From contig NZ_BIFS01000001.1 of assembly GCF_003967555.1 (NCBI RefSeq), positions 1,240,001-1,304,000 on the forward strand: a stretch of 64,000 bases of DNA, given 5' to 3'. Positions 46,716 through 55,486 of the stretch are shown here, piece by piece (the first letter of the stretch is position 1; the number at the start of each line of letters is the position of its first letter). The notes under the pieces were generated by a model. That model worked only from the letters and a program-made list of their open reading frames with translations. It was not told where the DNA came from and ran no database searches. Position numbers and translations under genes: made by a program. This DNA is from Dictyobacter kobayashii. Lineage in GTDB: Bacteria > Chloroflexota > Ktedonobacteria > Ktedonobacterales > Ktedonobacteraceae.

Positions 46716-49264
46716 GTGAAAGTTTACGGCCGCATAACGGTTTTTCCAATTATGCCCACTCGTATAAACCGCTTGTATGAATTGGCATACAATGTTTGGT
46801 GGAGCTGGCATCCGGAAGCGCGCACACTCTATAGCTCTCTTGATCCTGATGTGTGGGAACAAGTTGCGCACAACCCGGTACATTTCCTGAGCAAGGTCCA
46901 ACCACAAAAACTGGAGCAGGCAGCAGAAAATAGCGAGTATTTAGCGCTCTATGATAATGTCATTCGTGACTTTGACCACTATATCCATCCCCAACCTGAT
47001 GAAACCTGGTTCTCCACTACCTATCCCGAACTCACTAATAAAACTATTGCATATTTTTCTGCAGAATTCGGACTACATGAGTCCTTACCAATTTATTCTG
47101 GCGGTCTGGGAATTTTGTCTGGTGACCATTGTAAAGAGGCCAGTGACCTGGGATTACCGTTTGTAGGGGTTGGCTTTCTGTATCCGCAAGGATATTTTAG
47201 TCAGCGCGTCAATCGGGCGGGTATCCAGGAAGCTTCGTACGATAAATTGCATTTCTCTGAGGTGCCTGCGGTCCCGGCGGTTGGACCCGATGGCAACGAG
47301 GTGGTGATTAGCGTCGAGTTGCCTGGTCGCCGCATCTATGCCAAAGTATGGAAATTGATGGTCGGACGGGTACCACTCTATTTGATGGATACTGATATTG
47401 CACCCAATGCCCCGGCCGATCGTGAGTTGTCTGCCCGCTTATATGGTGGCGACCATGAGATGCGCATCTCACAGGAAATTGTGCTGGGTATTGGCGGTGT
47501 GCGCGCCTTACGCGCCCTGGGTATCAATCCCTCCACCTGGCACCTCAATGAAGGTCATGCGGCCTTCCTGAGTCTTGAACGCTGCCGTGAACTGGTAGCG
47601 GCTGGCCTGACCTTCAATGAAGCGCGTGAGGTAGTCAAAGCCAACTCGCTCTTCACCACCCATACTCCTGTCCCGGCTGGTAACGATGCCTTTAGCTTCG
47701 ATTTAGTTGATAAGTTCTTTTCCTCCTACTGGGGACAACTGGGCCTGACACGTGAGCAATTCTTAGAGATCGCGCGTGAGGATCAGAGTTGGGCCCCAGC
47801 TTCAGTATGACGATTCTGGCCCTGAAGTTAACCGGCCACCATAATGGTGTGAGCGCTTTACATGGAGATGTCTCACGCAAAATGTGGCAGTTCCTGTGGC
47901 CAGGATTGGACAAAACCGAGGTGCCGATCGGCTCTATCACTAATGGCGTCCATACTTTCTCCTGGATCGCACCGGAACTCAATGAGCTCTATGGGCGCTA
48001 CCTGGACCCGGATTGGGGAAAGCATGTTGATGATCAGGCTTTCTGGGATAGCCATATCAACAATATTCCTGATGCCGAATTATGGAAGGCCCATTATCAG
48101 CGCAAACTTGCCCTGGCCGATTATACAACCAGGAATCTGAAGAGACAGCATTTACGCCTGGCGAAGGCGATCGCAGCTGGCCGAGTTCGAGGTATGTTGA
48201 ATCCTAATGCCTTGATCTTTGGTTTTGCGCGCCGCTTCGCCACTTATAAGCGCGCGACCTTGATCTTCCGCAACCTGGAAAAGCTGCGCCGCATCTTGAA
48301 TGATCCCAAACACCCGGTACAGATCGTATTCGCGGGTAAGGCACATCCGGCCGACGAGCCTGGTAAAGCTCTGATCGAGTATATCTACAAGATGTCACGT
48401 AGTGAGGAGTTCAAGGGCAAGATCATTTTCCTGGAAAACTACGACATCGATATGGCGCGCTACCTGGTATCCGGCACCGATGTCTGGCTGAATAATCCTA
48501 TCCGCCCTACGAGGCCAGTGGTACCAGTGGACAGAAGGCCGCCCTCAATGACAGCCCAACTGTAGTATCCTGGATGGCTGGTGGGCCGAGGGCTATAATG
48601 GTAAAAATGGCTGGGCCATTGGCGAGGAGCGTGATTATCACGATCAAGAAGCTCAGGCCGAGGACGATAGCAATTCGCTCTACCATATCCTTGAAACTGA
48701 GATTATCCCCGCCTTCTTTGAGCAGGATAGCAATGGCGTTCCACACAGATGGATCAGCTATATGAAGGAGGCGATCCGCACCTGCGCTCCCCAGTTTAGT
48801 ATGCGTCGTATGGTCAAAGATTATACGAATGTCTATTATGTGCCGGAGATGCGCCAGAGCATTAGGGTTGAAGAGAACCAGTATGAACAAGAGCGTCAGC
48901 TGGCCGCCTGGAAGGAGAAGGTCACGCACGCCTGGGACAAATTGGAGCTCTATGTGGACGGTCGTCGTGAAGGACAGCTCAGCCTGGTGAAGGCCTGGAT
49001 GTGCATGCCTGGATTCGAGCCGACGAGCTACGTCCGGAGGATCTCTGTGTGGAACTGGTGTATGGAGAGACTAAAGATGATCAGGCTATCCCCAATCACT
49101 CTGTACCAATGAATTATGTGAAACGTGAAAACGATGGGTCGTATCGCTACGATATCCTGTTGAAACCTGATGATAGCGGTAGCATTGCCTATAATATCCG
49201 TGTCATTCCCTCCCATCCCTCATTAACTGAGAAATATGAGTTGGGTTTGATTCGCTGGGCCTAG
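46716..49264 (+). CDS. glgP: alpha-glucan (glycogen) phosphorylase, four frameshifts
   Basis: 850-residue phosphorylase of the short GlgP type after four repairs. It releases glucose 1-phosphate from glycogen using PLP. The N-terminal part has PTRINRLYELAYNVWWSWHP and IAYFSAEFGLHESLPIYSGG; the C-terminal part has FARRFATYKRATLIF and, across two breaks, the PLP region EASGTSGQKAALND then ILDGWWAEGY. One G is missing at 47791-47793, one C at 48505-48507, one C at 48555-48557 and one G at 48986-48987. With these the frame runs unbroken from the GTG at 46716 to the stop at 49264. Four defects in one gene make a true pseudogene possible, but the pattern matches the rest of the window. Confidence 0.9.
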
Positions 49265-49280
49265 TTTAACGTATAAATAG

Positions 49281-49328
49281 AAAAGCAGGGCTCCGGTCTA
49301 TGAATTACTGACCGGGCCCTGCTTTTTT
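49281..49328. terminator. intrinsic terminator after glgP
   Basis: AAAAGCAGGGC...GCCCTGCTTTTTT with an inner CCGGTC/GACCGG stem. A and T tracts on both sides allow it to serve glgP and the converging GtrA gene. Confidence 0.9.
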
Positions 49329-49353
49329 AGTGGCTCATTAGCATAAAGTTTTA

Positions 49354-49998
49354 TTAGAGAGATCTGAGCGGTGCAGTGGTCACCGTTTCTTCTGTCACAG
49401 TTTTTTTATGGCGATAGGTAAAGAGATGGTGAAATGAGAAGTTATAGAACAGAACCAGGATCAAGGCGATGGCCTGGGCTAACATAGGGAGAATATGCAC
49501 TGCATGACTAAAAAATTGTTGGATTAAGATGGTCAGGAGACTTCCAACCAGTGAGGTGAGGTGGAAGCGACCACAACGAGCCAGCCAGGAACGTTCACGA
49601 CCTGGCATATGTCGAAAGGTGAAGAAATCGTTCGGGATAAAATTGGCAATCAATGAGATCTCACACGCTACAGCGCCTGCGACCAGGGTGCGCATGAAGT
49701 CACTCATTGTGGCAGGCAAGATATAGAGCATGCCCGCGAAGACTGCCAGGTTGACGATAGCGGCAGTTCCACCGAAAAAGATGTAACTGACAAAACGCAC
49801 TACCCAGTCAGCTCGCCCACCGGTGACGTTATCAACGATATCCAGTGCGCGATTTACTGTCTCCCAACGGGTGGGGTGGTAACTTGGGCCACGTTCAGCA
49901 GGGGTAACCTGTTCAACAATATCTTCTACAAGCTCTTCTAAATCATTCGACGGCTCAAGAATTTCTTCTAAATTTCCTTGTACTAAAGACTGATCCAT
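49354..49998 (-). CDS. GtrA-like membrane protein
   Basis: 214-residue protein with an acidic N-terminal cytoplasmic part (about 70 residues) and a GtrA domain of four membrane helices. Helix 1 lies in FVSYIFFGGTAAIVNLAVF, then NFIPNDFFTFRH, the loop motif, and YNFSFHHLFTYRH at the end. GtrA-type proteins are thought to move polyprenyl-linked sugars across the membrane or to assist GT-C glycosyltransferases. It may work with the GT-C-like proteins at 55-64 kb or with the cluster at the left; no operon link is visible. Confidence 0.88.
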   Translation of the reverse strand: MDQSLVQGNLEEILEPSNDLEELVEDIVEQVTPAERGPSYHPTRWETVNRALDIVDNVTGGRADWVVRFVSYIFFGGTAAIVNLAVFAGMLYILPATMSDFMRTLVAGAVACEISLIANFIPNDFFTFRHMPGRERSWLARCGRFHLTSLVGSLLTILIQQFFSHAVHILPMLAQAIALILVLFYNFSFHHLFTYRHKKTVTEETVTTAPLRSL

Positions 49999-50398
49999 GT
50001 ATTTTATTATATCTCCGTTTTTTCATTACTACTGGCGGTCAGTCGACCGTACATATGTGCCAGACGAATTTCGTTGGAAGAATGTAACAAAGAATCATCT
50101 AAATGGATAGGAATAGCGAAATTCTAATCATTTAAGAATTTTCTTAGTATGCATTCCCTGGCGTGATCCCTGCATTGCAATAGCCTTGCATGGTCTGCAT
50201 CAGAATCGTTAGCTTAGAAATGGTTGGTTGCCATTTTTCCTATCATTTTTAAGTGTGAAGGGCGGCTTTCGCTGGCGCTGGCCCTTTATGAGTAGAGATT
50301 ATAGCTCAACCAATATCTCGACGGGTAAGAAATCTATCTATTTAATAAAACAAGAAAATGGTATGTGCAGGCAAGTATTTAAGCGAAAGTACTAGAAT
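49999..50398. other. intergenic region
   Basis: About 400 bp without a supported gene, at the left of a repeat-rich stretch (50399-50760). Confidence 0.5.
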
Positions 50399-50433
50399 TG
50401 CTGGGGAGTTATGGGGTCCATAACTCCCCAGCA
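50399..50433. repeat. 16-bp perfect hairpin
   Basis: TGCTGGGGAGTTATGG (50399-50414) pairs exactly with 50418-50433 around a 3-base loop. No T-tract follows. Confidence 0.85.
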
Positions 50434-50475
50434 GTTGTGCATTGGTGTGCGTGCGTGCACATTCGCGCCCGATTT

Positions 50476-50558
50476 TTATTTTAATTCAGGTTATGGTGTA
50501 ATGCAGAAATTGCGCGCTGCGCAATTTCTGCATTACACCATAACCTGAATTAAAATAA
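50476..50558. repeat. 40-bp perfect hairpin
   Basis: Forty bases (50476-50515, starting TTATTTTAATTCAGG and ending TTGCGC) are followed by the loop GCT and the exact reverse complement (50519-50558). It directly abuts a tandem repeat. No gene ends within 100 bp on either side. Confidence 0.92.
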
Positions 50559-50676
50559 GCTTGGGTTGCTGCTTGATCATACATTGTTGCATAAGCTTGG
50601 GTTGCTGCTTGATCATACATTATTGCATAAGCTTGGGTTGCTGCTTGATCATACATTATTGCATAAGCTTGGGTTG
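50557..50676. repeat. 36-bp tandem repeat, 3.3 units
   Basis: Units at 50557-50592, 50593-50628 and 50629-50664, plus the first 12 bases of a fourth. Each starts AAGCTTGGGTTGCTGC and contains TGATCA. Units two and three are identical; unit one differs by one base. The units touch each other without spacers. Confidence 0.95.
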
Positions 50677-50693
50677 TTATATAAGTTAGTAGG

Positions 50694-50734
50694 ACAAAGC
50701 AGCCAGTCACGTGGAGGGTGACTGGCTACTTTGT
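50694..50734. terminator. possible terminator of the VOC gene
   Basis: ACAAAGCAGCCAGTCAC pairs with GTGACTGGCTACTTTGT (one mismatch). It lies 27 bp beyond the stop of the minus-strand VOC gene; there is no long T-tract. Confidence 0.5.
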
Positions 50735-50760
50735 TGGGGAGAGGGGCAGGCGAAGTGGTC

Positions 50761-51216
50761 TTATGCTGCTGTACCTATGAACATAGTTTTAAATAGTGTA
50801 CGTATGCCCTGGTTGGTTTCTAATAGTGAAAAGGCATTTCCATAGGGGTCTCGGAAGACGGCTTCAACCCCATATAATTGCTTGGATGGGGTACTGATAA
50901 AGGTTACGCCACGCTCAGAGAGCTGGGTATAGGACCTCTGACAATCATCTGTTACGAAAATTGATGAGAGCTTATGTTCCTGGTTGCCACGTAACTCATT
51001 GACGTATGTTTCCCCATAGAGGGGGATATCGGGTTTTGCTAGCGCCAGCTCTGGTTTTTGCTGTCCCTTTGGGGCTACTGTCAGCAGGCGTAAGCCCGGC
51101 CCAAAAGTCATATCGCTGCGTTTTTCCAGGCCGAGGATCTCAATATAAAATTGGAGCGCTTCGTCCTGATCATTGACCAGGACTGGAATTATGGTGTGTG
51201 GTGAAATGAGCCTCAT
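50761..51216 (-). CDS. VOC (glyoxalase/bleomycin resistance) family protein
   Basis: 151-residue protein of the vicinal oxygen chelate fold. Two beta-alpha-beta-beta-beta units can be traced: HTIIPVLVNDQDEALQFYIE-ILGL in the first and KLSSIFVTDDCQRSY and AVFRDPYGNAFSLLE in the second. Metal ligands may be His11, Glu in the second module and the last Glu. Substrates vary widely across the family. ATG 51216 is favoured over an upstream TTG; AGGGA is close upstream. It has a good promoter at 51281-51309. Confidence 0.85.
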   Translation of the reverse strand: MRLISPHTIIPVLVNDQDEALQFYIEILGLEKRSDMTFGPGLRLLTVAPKGQQKPELALAKPDIPLYGETYVNELRGNQEHKLSSIFVTDDCQRSYTQLSERGVTFISTPSKQLYGVEAVFRDPYGNAFSLLETNQGIRTLFKTMFIGTAA

Positions 51217-51541
51217 GGTTCCCTGCAATCATTCTGTGCTGGATGCAACAACTACAAACCCTGGCTATCTGCCATGCTTTATTATATAAAACATTTGTTC
51301 TAATTGCAAGTCAAAGATGACTATTCTCTGGCTTGCCTGTGTTCAGCTATACGAAATGTGATACGATAAAGAGGTGGCTGTGAGCGCATGCGTACGATGT
51401 TCAGCTCCCCGTCAATACATATTATTGGTATATATTCCTCTTCTTTTTGCCGGTCGAAAAACAGGTTATAAAGTGGGCTGAATGCGTAACATGGCTGGTG
51501 ATAACTATGTTAATTCAATTAGTGCTAGTGACGGAGTTGTA
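51217..51541. other. divergent intergenic region
   Basis: About 325 bp between the VOC gene and the HAD gene. It holds the assigned VOC promoter; no boxes were found for the plus-strand gene. Confidence 0.5.
51281..51309 (-). promoter_or_regulatory. sigma70-type promoter of the VOC gene
   Basis: On the minus strand TTGCAA (51309-51304) and a perfect TATAAT (51286-51281) are 17 bp apart. Confidence 0.7.
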
Positions 51542-52201
51542 ATGCAACTGACAGGTTTTTTATTTGATCTGGATGGGACTTTAGCTAATACGATCCCTCT
51601 CTGTATTAAGGTTTATCAACAAACATTCAAACATTTTACTGGTCGTGACTATTCTGAAGCCGAGATTACAGCCCATTTTGGCCTGACTGAAGGGGGTATC
51701 TGCCAGCAAGTTATCCCTGATCGTTGGCAGGAGGCGCTGGATTACTATCACAAGGCTTATGAGCAGGCACACGATGAGTGTAACGAGCCCTTCCCCGGCA
51801 TTCCTGCTGTATTAGACCTGCTCCGCTCAAAGGGCATAAAAATGGCTGTAGTAACCGGAAAAGGGATACATACCGCGATGCTGACCTTACACCATCTTGG
51901 TATCGCTGACTACTTTGAGTTCGTGGAAGCTGGTCGGGAAGATGCTGTGGTGAAGGCAAGTGCGATGCGACGTATCCTAGAGTCCTGGCAGATGAAACCA
52001 GAGCAGGCGGCCTACATTGGCGATGCGGCCTCGGATGTCGAACAATCCGCCCAGGCTGGCGTACTGGCCCTGGCAGCCGAGTGGTCGGCAACAGCCACCA
52101 TCGACCAATTGGAAGACATTCATCCCTATGCCAGCTTCACCTCGGTCGAAAGTTTTATCGCCTGGATCGAGCTGCATGTCGAACCCACCCTTGTTGCCTG
52201 A
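51542..52201 (+). CDS. HAD family hydrolase
   Basis: 219-residue haloacid-dehalogenase phosphatase, PGP/Gph-like. Motif I is FLFDLDGTLANT with the nucleophile Asp, motif II is VVTGKG, motif III the Lys of the KASAMRRIL region, and motif IV GDAASDV. A helical cap lies between motifs I and II. Likely a small-molecule phosphatase such as phosphoglycolate phosphatase. ATG 51542 starts directly at the conserved fold; the further upstream ATG (51482) adds 20 residues without family match. Confidence 0.88.
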   Translation: MQLTGFLFDLDGTLANTIPLCIKVYQQTFKHFTGRDYSEAEITAHFGLTEGGICQQVIPDRWQEALDYYHKAYEQAHDECNEPFPGIPAVLDLLRSKGIKMAVVTGKGIHTAMLTLHHLGIADYFEFVEAGREDAVVKASAMRRILESWQMKPEQAAYIGDAASDVEQSAQAGVLALAAEWSATATIDQLEDIHPYASFTSVESFIAWIELHVEPTLVA

Positions 52202-52405
52202 CGCAGCAGGAAGGTTCCTGTCCCTCGCCGTTTTTTGATACGCTCATGCTTTTTTTGTTAGTGATGCTTATGTTTATCTATTTTGCCCTTTTAACACAAT
52301 AGATCCGGACAATAGAGACTTTGCAATTGGCAGACGACAGGCATACAATAAAGGAAGAACAGACAGTATCAGTTATTGTACAGGCGTAGGGAAGGAGCAC
52401 TTACC

Positions 52406-53353
52406 ATGAAAGCTGTTCAATTTTCTCAATTTGGCGGCCCGGACGTTTTGCAGGTGCGGGAAGTAGCAGATCCTATTGCAGCCCAAAATGAAGTTCTGAT
52501 AGAAGTCAAGGCAACTACCGTCAACCGCTTAGACCTCTTCCAGCGTAATGGCAGCCGTCCAGTCGGCAATCTTCCATTTACTCCTGGCCTGGAAGCAGCT
52601 GGCGTAGTTCTGCAGGATAGCAATGGGTTTCGGGCCGGTGAACGGGTCTTGACTACGCGCGCCAGTCAGGCTCGTGGTGGTGGAGGCTATGCCAGCAAGT
52701 TAGCCGTTCCAGCGACAGATCTGGCACGTATCCCTGAGGGTGTGAGCTTTGAACAGGCCGTGGCAGCCGGTTTAGCAGCTTCAACAGCCTGGGGTAGCCT
52801 GTTCGATCTGGGTCACTTACAAGCAGGTGAGCGGGTCTTGATCTGGGCGGGTTCCAGTGGTGTGGGCTCAATTGCTATTCAGCTGGCTAAACATGCGGGT
52901 GCCTGGGTAGCGAGTACGGCTAGCTCAGAGGAACGTATTAAGACACTGAAACAGCTTGGAGCGGATGAGGCAATTAACCACCGCCAACAGAGTGTCAGCA
53001 AGATATTGCAGTCAAGTGGTGGTGTTCAGCTGGTAATCGAACTGGTGAGCTCAAGCCTGCAGGATAGTATCGACTCAGCCGCTCCTGAGGGCCGCATTAT
53101 TTTGATTGGTAATCTTGGTGGCAAAGAAGCAACGGTGGATACCCAGTCCTGGCGTCTTAAGCGTGTCAGTGTCATTGGTGGTGGACAGCTACATACCTCG
53201 GTTGCCAATGAGGAAAAAATCCTGCGCTTAATCGCCGAGAAAGCTGTCCAGCCCTTGATCGCTCGCGTTCTACCGATAGAGCAGGCGGCTGAGGCCCATC
53301 GACTGCTTGAGTCTGGCGATGTACAGGGTAAGATCGTACTTACCTTCGCCTGA
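52406..53353 (+). CDS. zinc-lacking MDR-family quinone oxidoreductase
   Basis: 315-residue medium-chain dehydrogenase/reductase of the NADPH:quinone reductase type. It begins MKAVQFSQFGGPDVLQ, has TPGLEAAGVV, and the nucleotide motif WAGSSGVGSIAIQLAKHAGA. The cysteine ligands of zinc-containing alcohol dehydrogenases are missing. It reduces quinones or enones with NADPH. The start ATG follows GGAG. It lies between the HAD and aminotransferase genes, with gaps over 100 bp, so it is probably transcribed alone. Confidence 0.9.
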   Translation: MKAVQFSQFGGPDVLQVREVADPIAAQNEVLIEVKATTVNRLDLFQRNGSRPVGNLPFTPGLEAAGVVLQDSNGFRAGERVLTTRASQARGGGGYASKLAVPATDLARIPEGVSFEQAVAAGLAASTAWGSLFDLGHLQAGERVLIWAGSSGVGSIAIQLAKHAGAWVASTASSEERIKTLKQLGADEAINHRQQSVSKILQSSGGVQLVIELVSSSLQDSIDSAAPEGRIILIGNLGGKEATVDTQSWRLKRVSVIGGGQLHTSVANEEKILRLIAEKAVQPLIARVLPIEQAAEAHRLLESGDVQGKIVLTFA

Positions 53354-53488
53354 GTGCAATGTATCATGGGAGCATGTCTGACCATTTCCTGGGAGACGCA
53401 AGCAAGAGACCTGTAGGTATGGACCAGGCATGCATCCACTTCAAAAAGTAGACTTGTCTCAAAAATGAAACAAGCAAGGAGATCCGTG

Positions 53489-54607
53489 ATGCCAAGTCAA
53501 GTTAGTAGTGAGCAGATTCTCTTTACACGTGGTGTACCAGCCGTTGAGGCACTGCCAAACAAACTGCTGAGCGAATGCATGCAGGCCGCCTTAGAGGGTC
53601 CAGATGGCAAAGTGATCCTACAATATGGACATAATGGGGGCTATTTACCACTGCGCCAGTTGATCAGTGAACAATATAAAGTATCACCAGACCAGGTGCT
53701 GGTTGGCAATGGTTCGCTGCATCTACAGGATATTTTCGCGGGCTTCCTACTAAAACCTGGGGATGTGGTCTTTGTTGAGCAACCAAGCTATGATCGCGCG
53801 ATTAAAACCTTTCGCCGCCGTGGAGCTAAAGTCATCGGTATTCCCCTTGATCTAGATGGCGTCAATCTGGCAGCCTTAGAGCAAGCCGTCGCGCGGCACA
53901 AGCCAGTCTTTATGTATGTTATCCCTGATTTTCAGAATCCAGCCGGTGTAACCACGTCAGCGGAAAAACGTCAGGCATTGGTAGATCTGGCGGAACGCTA
54001 CAATTTCTGGCTGGTGGAAGATGTGCCATATCGTACCTTGCGCTATGCTGGCGAATCGCTACCACTGCTACGCGATCTCAACGCGGAGCGCGTGATCACG
54101 GTTAGCTCCTATAGTAAGCTGATCAGTCCAGCCTTGCGCGTTGGCTACCTGGTCGGACCAGTTGAGCTGGTCAAACAGCTTACCAGACTGGCAGAAGAAA
54201 CGATCCTGGCGCCGGTATTGCCAACGGAGGCTGCGGTCGTCGAATTCCACCGTCGTGGCTACTTCGCCTCCAACCTCGAAAACCTTAAACAGTTGTATGC
54301 ACCACGCTTACAGGCAATTGTCCAGGCCATCAAAACCTATCTGCCAGGCGTACCTTTTGCCGAGCCACAGGGTGGTTTCTTTGTTAGCATAACACTACCA
54401 ACCCATTTCAATAGCACTAATCTCCTGCAGCGAGCCAAACAAGTCGGTCTTAGCTTAACCGATGGGCGCGACTTCTTCGCGGACCCCTACTCCGATAGCG
54501 AAGATCCCAGACAGGGTGAGCGTTTTGTGCGCCTGCCATTCTGTGCCCTGACGCCGGACCAGATTGAAGAAGGCGTTAAGCGCCTGGCCACACTGGTACA
54601 AAATTAG
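53489..54607 (+). CDS. PLP-dependent aminotransferase (2-aminoadipate/MocR-C type)
   Basis: 372-residue fold-type I aminotransferase. The PLP lysine is in VSSYSKLISPALRVGYLVG; other landmarks are GNGSLHLQDIFAGFLLKPGD, YVIPDFQNPAGVTTS and FVRLPFCALTPDQIEEGVKRL. It matches the aminotransferase half of MocR regulators and LysN-type 2-aminoadipate transaminases, with no DNA-binding domain. ATG 53489 follows AAGGAG. A strong terminator follows at 54630. The substrate is not known. Confidence 0.88.
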   Translation: MPSQVSSEQILFTRGVPAVEALPNKLLSECMQAALEGPDGKVILQYGHNGGYLPLRQLISEQYKVSPDQVLVGNGSLHLQDIFAGFLLKPGDVVFVEQPSYDRAIKTFRRRGAKVIGIPLDLDGVNLAALEQAVARHKPVFMYVIPDFQNPAGVTTSAEKRQALVDLAERYNFWLVEDVPYRTLRYAGESLPLLRDLNAERVITVSSYSKLISPALRVGYLVGPVELVKQLTRLAEETILAPVLPTEAAVVEFHRRGYFASNLENLKQLYAPRLQAIVQAIKTYLPGVPFAEPQGGFFVSITLPTHFNSTNLLQRAKQVGLSLTDGRDFFADPYSDSEDPRQGERFVRLPFCALTPDQIEEGVKRLATLVQN

Positions 54608-54629
54608 CCACCAGCAAAACGCAGCGCTA

Positions 54630-54665
54630 AACAAAGGCGGGACAGAGGTATGTCCCGCCTTTGTT
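54630..54665 (+). terminator. intrinsic terminator
   Basis: AACAAAGGCGGGAC (54630-54643) pairs with GTCCCGCCTTTGTT, followed by TTT, 22 bp after the aminotransferase stop. Confidence 0.92.
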
Positions 54666-54874
54666 TTTGGGCTTTCTCCTCTCGTCTTCGCCTTAAGTGA
54701 GGTATGTTGAGCTAGCCGCTAGCCACCAATCCATAAATTTATTTCATGTACTATATAACTTGAAAGAATGGAAAAATTATGGTAATGTTATTTATGACAA
54801 AGTTGATCAACAAAGTTGACTTATTATGACTATCTTCATTGTCATTGTTTTTGCAGGGGACGAAAGAGGAAGCT

Positions 54875-55426
54875 ATGGCAATTAATGACTATCAACAATC
54901 AATAGAAGTTCATCCATTGGCGGTACCTTATTTTCTGACGCCGGCAATAGATAGTACACGTTATCACCATATTATGGGCTACTTTGCGACCGGGGTCGCA
55001 GTAATTACCACTACACATCATGGTAAACCAATCGGCTTCACAGCCCACTCTTTTAGCGCCATCTCACATGATCCAGCATTAATCTCCTTCTGCGCCGGCG
55101 ATAGCGCCACTATCTGGCCCCTCATTGAAGCGGCCAGCACTTTCTGCGTTAATATTTTATCGGAGACGCAACAAAATATCAGTAATGTTTTTTCACGTCC
55201 AGGTGGCGTACGCTTTCAAACATCAGAATATAGCCGCGCCAACTCTGGCGCACCCATCTTGCCGGGAGGGCTGGCCTGGATCGAATGTAGCGCGGTAGCC
55301 TTATATCCAGCCGGGGATCAGCTTATCGTGCTGGGACGCGTACACAATATGGAGACGCTTAAGGACGGCAAACCACTGGTTGCCTACCGGGGAACCTTTG
55401 GGACATTTGAAACCCAGCAAGCCTAA
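54875..55426 (+). CDS. flavin reductase-like FMN-binding protein
   Basis: 183-residue protein of the flavin reductase (DIM6/NTAB) family. Its core reads MGYFATGVAVITTTHHGKPI, then GFTAHSFSAISHDPALISFC with the FMN-binding loop, and FCVNILSETQQNIS. Such proteins reduce FMN with NAD(P)H for a partner monooxygenase or act alone. ATG 54875 follows AGAGGAAG; the upstream start lacks a ribosome binding site. A terminator overlaps the stop. Confidence 0.9.
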   Translation: MAINDYQQSIEVHPLAVPYFLTPAIDSTRYHHIMGYFATGVAVITTTHHGKPIGFTAHSFSAISHDPALISFCAGDSATIWPLIEAASTFCVNILSETQQNISNVFSRPGGVRFQTSEYSRANSGAPILPGGLAWIECSAVALYPAGDQLIVLGRVHNMETLKDGKPLVAYRGTFGTFETQQA

Positions 55427-55463
55427 AAATAAAGCCAGGCTCGCAAAAGCCTGACTTTATTTT
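55426..55463. terminator. bidirectional intrinsic terminator
   Basis: AAAATAAAG...CTTTATTTT with a CAGGCT/AGCCTG inner stem. It lies between the converging flavin reductase and Agl23-like genes. Confidence 0.85.
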
Positions 55464-55486
55464 GCCTGCTATATTTTTTAACTACC

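Noticed and set aside
50557..50676. 36-bp direct repeats that could suggest a CRISPR array
   Set aside because: The units touch each other with no spacers between them and no cas gene is in the window; this is a plain tandem repeat.
50486..50710. Minus-strand frame of 74 codons with a repeated YAIMYDQAATQA
   Set aside because: It is produced by the tandem repeat and half of the hairpin, has no ribosome binding site and no independent support.
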